In this document: one piece after another, positions 14,069-15,564 of the stretch
Layout of the letters: each line of letters starts with the position of its first letter
Numbering within the stretch: the stretch's first letter is position 1
Assembly: GCA_039923455.1 (NCBI GenBank)
Contig: JBDTCS010000149.1
Coordinates: 1-15,564, forward strand
From: JBDTCS01 sp039923455
GTDB lineage: Bacteria; Bacteroidota; Ignavibacteria; Palsa-1295
DNA length: 15,564 nucleotides
Reading direction: 5' to 3'
Notes under the pieces: model-generated
The model's input: only the letters and a program-made list of their open reading frames with translations
What the model was told of the DNA's origin: nothing
Databases searched by the model: none
Program-made: the position numbers and the translations under genes

Positions 14069-14917
14069 TCAGCCTTTCTTCAACGGGAGTTCTGCCGATG
14101 CAAGCGTCGTCTCCTTCGGATTATCCGTCAGCGTCTGATATTCGAGGCGGAGCGTGCCGGTCGTCATATCCACGCCATCAGGAATCTTGAATTGAAATGC
14201 GACCTTGCGGGTGCGCAACGGCACATATACCGCAAGTCCCTTTAACGAACTAAGTTCGGTCACCTTGCCATCTTTCGCGATGTGGTTTACGATGAACGAG
14301 CCGTAGCAGGACTCATCACCTGTCCTGTTGAGGTTGGCTGTGACAATCACTTTGTTTGAAGTGTCCGGAGCAGATACCATTAGGCTATCAAGACCGACCT
14401 TCGCAGAGTTGGTTTCATTTCGGACGATGATCGGAATCGACAGCCCGAACACAGCGTGGAGCGCAAGAGAAATTGTCTTGTCGGTATCGCTACGAGCGGC
14501 CTCAAGTGATTTCACTCTCTCTATGGATTGAAAAAAAAGATGTGAACGATACTCTCCGGACGCAAGGTCTTTGGGCTTCATGTACCGAATCTTAATCGCC
14601 TGCGATTCATGCGGAGCCAGTGTTACCTCAAGAGGAAAGTAACGGAGGATGGAATCTGCGGACGTATAGTCACGCGGCAGTGTGTCAACATCCTTGAAAG
14701 AACCGTCTTGTCTCATTTCGAAGTGTTTGAGCGAAATGAGGTAACTCGTTGTATCCGAGCCGTTGTTATAAAGGGTCAGCACGTCGTTGCGTCTTCGGTC
14801 GTCCAGAATAAGCCGTTTCGGGTTCACCATCAATGAACCTTGAGCAAACGCGTTGGTAGTATAAAATACACTGAGAACCATCACGGCTCCCAGCAGGGAA
14901 AAAGTATGCTTTCTCAT
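14069..14917 (-). CDS. PapD-like periplasmic pilus chaperone
   Basis: ATG at 14917 with GAGG eight bases before it, 282 residues. Signal peptide MRKHTFSLLGAVMVLSVFYT with cleavage near AFA-Q (residue 25). The N-terminal Ig-like domain follows the chaperone pattern: LMVNPKRLILDDRRRNDVLT (29-48) with Pro-Lys-Arg, LYNNGSDTTSYLISL (49-63), the MRQDG turn (68-72), YFPLEVTLAPHESQAIKIRY (93-112) and the signature SGEYRSHLFFQS (120-131). Residues 160-282 form the second Ig-like domain. Such chaperones donate a beta strand to subunits in the periplasm and deliver them to the usher. The linker region 132-150 is charged (ERVKSLEAARSDTDK). It lies 65 bp after the DUF4402 subunit gene and upstream of the usher, so all three form an operon read on the minus strand. 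Confidence 0.88.
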   Translation of the reverse strand: MRKHTFSLLGAVMVLSVFYTTNAFAQGSLMVNPKRLILDDRRRNDVLTLYNNGSDTTSYLISLKHFEMRQDGSFKDVDTLPRDYTSADSILRYFPLEVTLAPHESQAIKIRYMKPKDLASGEYRSHLFFQSIERVKSLEAARSDTDKTISLALHAVFGLSIPIIVRNETNSAKVGLDSLMVSAPDTSNKVIVTANLNRTGDESCYGSFIVNHIAKDGKVTELSSLKGLAVYVPLRTRKVAFQFKIPDGVDMTTGTLRLEYQTLTDNPKETTLASAELPLKKG

Positions 14918-14925
14918 AAATGTCG

Positions 14926-14929
14926 CCTC
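14926..14929 (-). promoter_or_regulatory. Ribosome binding site of the chaperone gene
   Basis: GAGG on the minus strand, eight bases before ATG 14917. It supports this start over an in-frame ATG further upstream at 14992, which would lie inside the subunit gene. Confidence 0.6.
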
Positions 14930-14982
14930 ATTATGGTTAGTAGTCAAAACAAATTGTTGGTCAGTCTTTGCGTGTGCGTGGC

Positions 14983-15564
14983 TTACTCGCAATTGACGGT
15001 CACCAGGAACGTCCCCCAGTATGGGCCTGAGACTTGATTGCCGCCGACATGGAGTGTTGCTCCTATGTTAAATGTCCCCTTAGTGCGGGTGAACGTGAAG
15101 TTATCGGCCGTCATCGTGGCCGTGCCACCGGTGCGAGTCAGCGTTGCGCTCGATGGGAGCGTGATCGTGACGTTCGTGCCGTGCCGTGCATAACTTGTAT
15201 GGGTGTCGTTGGTATGGTTATCGTCATCTTCGTCGCGGTTATACTCATCGTCGTCATTCGACTCGTGATCGTCATGGACGAGATGATCGTGGTTGTTGAT
15301 ATTCACCTGCACCACTGCTTGCCTTGCTAAAAAACCGGATACACCATTGTGTGCTACGACATCGCCTGTATAGCTCACACTGCCGCTCGGCGCGACTTTG
15401 ACTGTGCCGGAGCTTGTGCCGCAGAAGACGCCGCCAAAGTTCAGATCATAGATCTTGGAGATCGTAACAGTGCGTTTGGAGTTGGCTATGAAGCTCTCTT
15501 CCGGCAATTCGTCATCGTAGCTAAACGTATTGCAGTTATGAAGTACAAACGAGCTATCAAGGGT
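14983..15564 (-). CDS. DUF4402 pilus subunit with a His/Asp-rich insertion (5' end outside window)
   Basis: The frame is open from the window edge to TAA 14985-14983: 193 residues visible. No ATG occurs in it; a TTG at 15507 exists, but coding continues upstream (DSSFVLHNCNTFSYDDELPE), so I treat the gene as cut at the edge. The DUF4402 domain starts at SKRTVTISKIYDLNFGGVFC and runs GTVKVAPSGSVSYTGDV, QAVVQV, VTITLPSSATLTRTGG, TMTADNFTF, FNIGATLHVGGNQVSGPYWG and TFLVTVN, with the typical 'G-Y-x-G-x-F-x-V-T-V-N' end. DUF4402 proteins are secreted Ig-like, pilin-type subunits found beside chaperone and usher genes. Between QVNI and VTITLP about 40 residues are inserted (HDHLVHDDHES, NDDDEYNRDEDDDNHT), with seven His and eleven Asp. 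The signal peptide must lie beyond 15564. The segment before the domain is not typical and may be a further domain. Confidence 0.85.
   Translation of the reverse strand, partial: TLDSSFVLHNCNTFSYDDELPEESFIANSKRTVTISKIYDLNFGGVFCGTSSGTVKVAPSGSVSYTGDVVAHNGVSGFLARQAVVQVNINNHDHLVHDDHESNDDDEYNRDEDDDNHTNDTHTSYARHGTNVTITLPSSATLTRTGGTATMTADNFTFTRTKGTFNIGATLHVGGNQVSGPYWGTFLVTVNCE

Overview
The window looks like chromosomal DNA from a member of the Bacteroidota/Chlorobiota (FCB) superphylum, perhaps an Ignavibacteria- or Kapabacteria-like lineage, but I cannot settle the order. The pointers are a protein ending in a type IX secretion (T9SS) type A sorting domain, a small acidic protein with the 'EDEENxYYSLGGDDH' signature that I know from Bacteroidota genomes, long MscS channels of the Bacteroidota type with a periplasmic coiled coil, and mostly weak or absent Shine-Dalgarno sites. 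Base composition looks close to even and coding density is moderate.

Layout. (1) 1-592: the last 40 codons of an ECF sigma factor of the DUF6596 (ECF42-like) type on +, facing the small acidic protein on -; a 17-bp tandem repeat overlaps the 3' end of the latter. (2) 593-1799: a 368-bp regulatory gap, a DUF4382-like lipoprotein on +, and a strong hairpin terminator. (3) 1947-4108, minus strand: an ECF sigma factor followed, with an ATGA overlap, by a single-pass membrane protein that has an anti-sigma-like N-terminus but ends in a T9SS sorting domain. (4) 4171-4771: a compact 601-bp element with perfect 25-bp terminal inverted repeats, 30-bp G-rich direct repeats and one GxxExxY (PD-(D/E)XK-like) gene whose stop codon lies inside the right inverted repeat. 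(5) 4788-7518, minus strand: a tightly coupled three-gene operon, outer-membrane barrel protein, glycerophosphodiester phosphodiesterase-like lipoprotein, second outer-membrane barrel protein. (6) 7933-10821, plus strand: two different MscS-family mechanosensitive channels. (7) 10822-11130: a gap holding a TIR-domain N-terminal remnant. (8) 11131-15564, minus strand: a chaperone-usher type pilus operon in the order DUF4402 subunit (cut by the window edge), PapD-like chaperone, usher.

How the genes work together. The pilus genes form one export and assembly system: the DUF4402 protein would be the secreted subunit, the chaperone would hold it in the periplasm, and the usher would thread it through the outer membrane. 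The sigma/membrane-protein pair is probably one signalling unit, and the sorting domain raises the possibility that it monitors T9SS or the cell surface. The GDPD/barrel operon and the MscS pair are envelope functions.

The most interesting items are the inverted-repeat element around the GxxExxY gene, the anti-sigma-like protein with a T9SS sorting domain, and a His/Asp-rich insertion in the DUF4402 pilus subunit. All assignments come from reading translations and sequence by eye; no database search was run.
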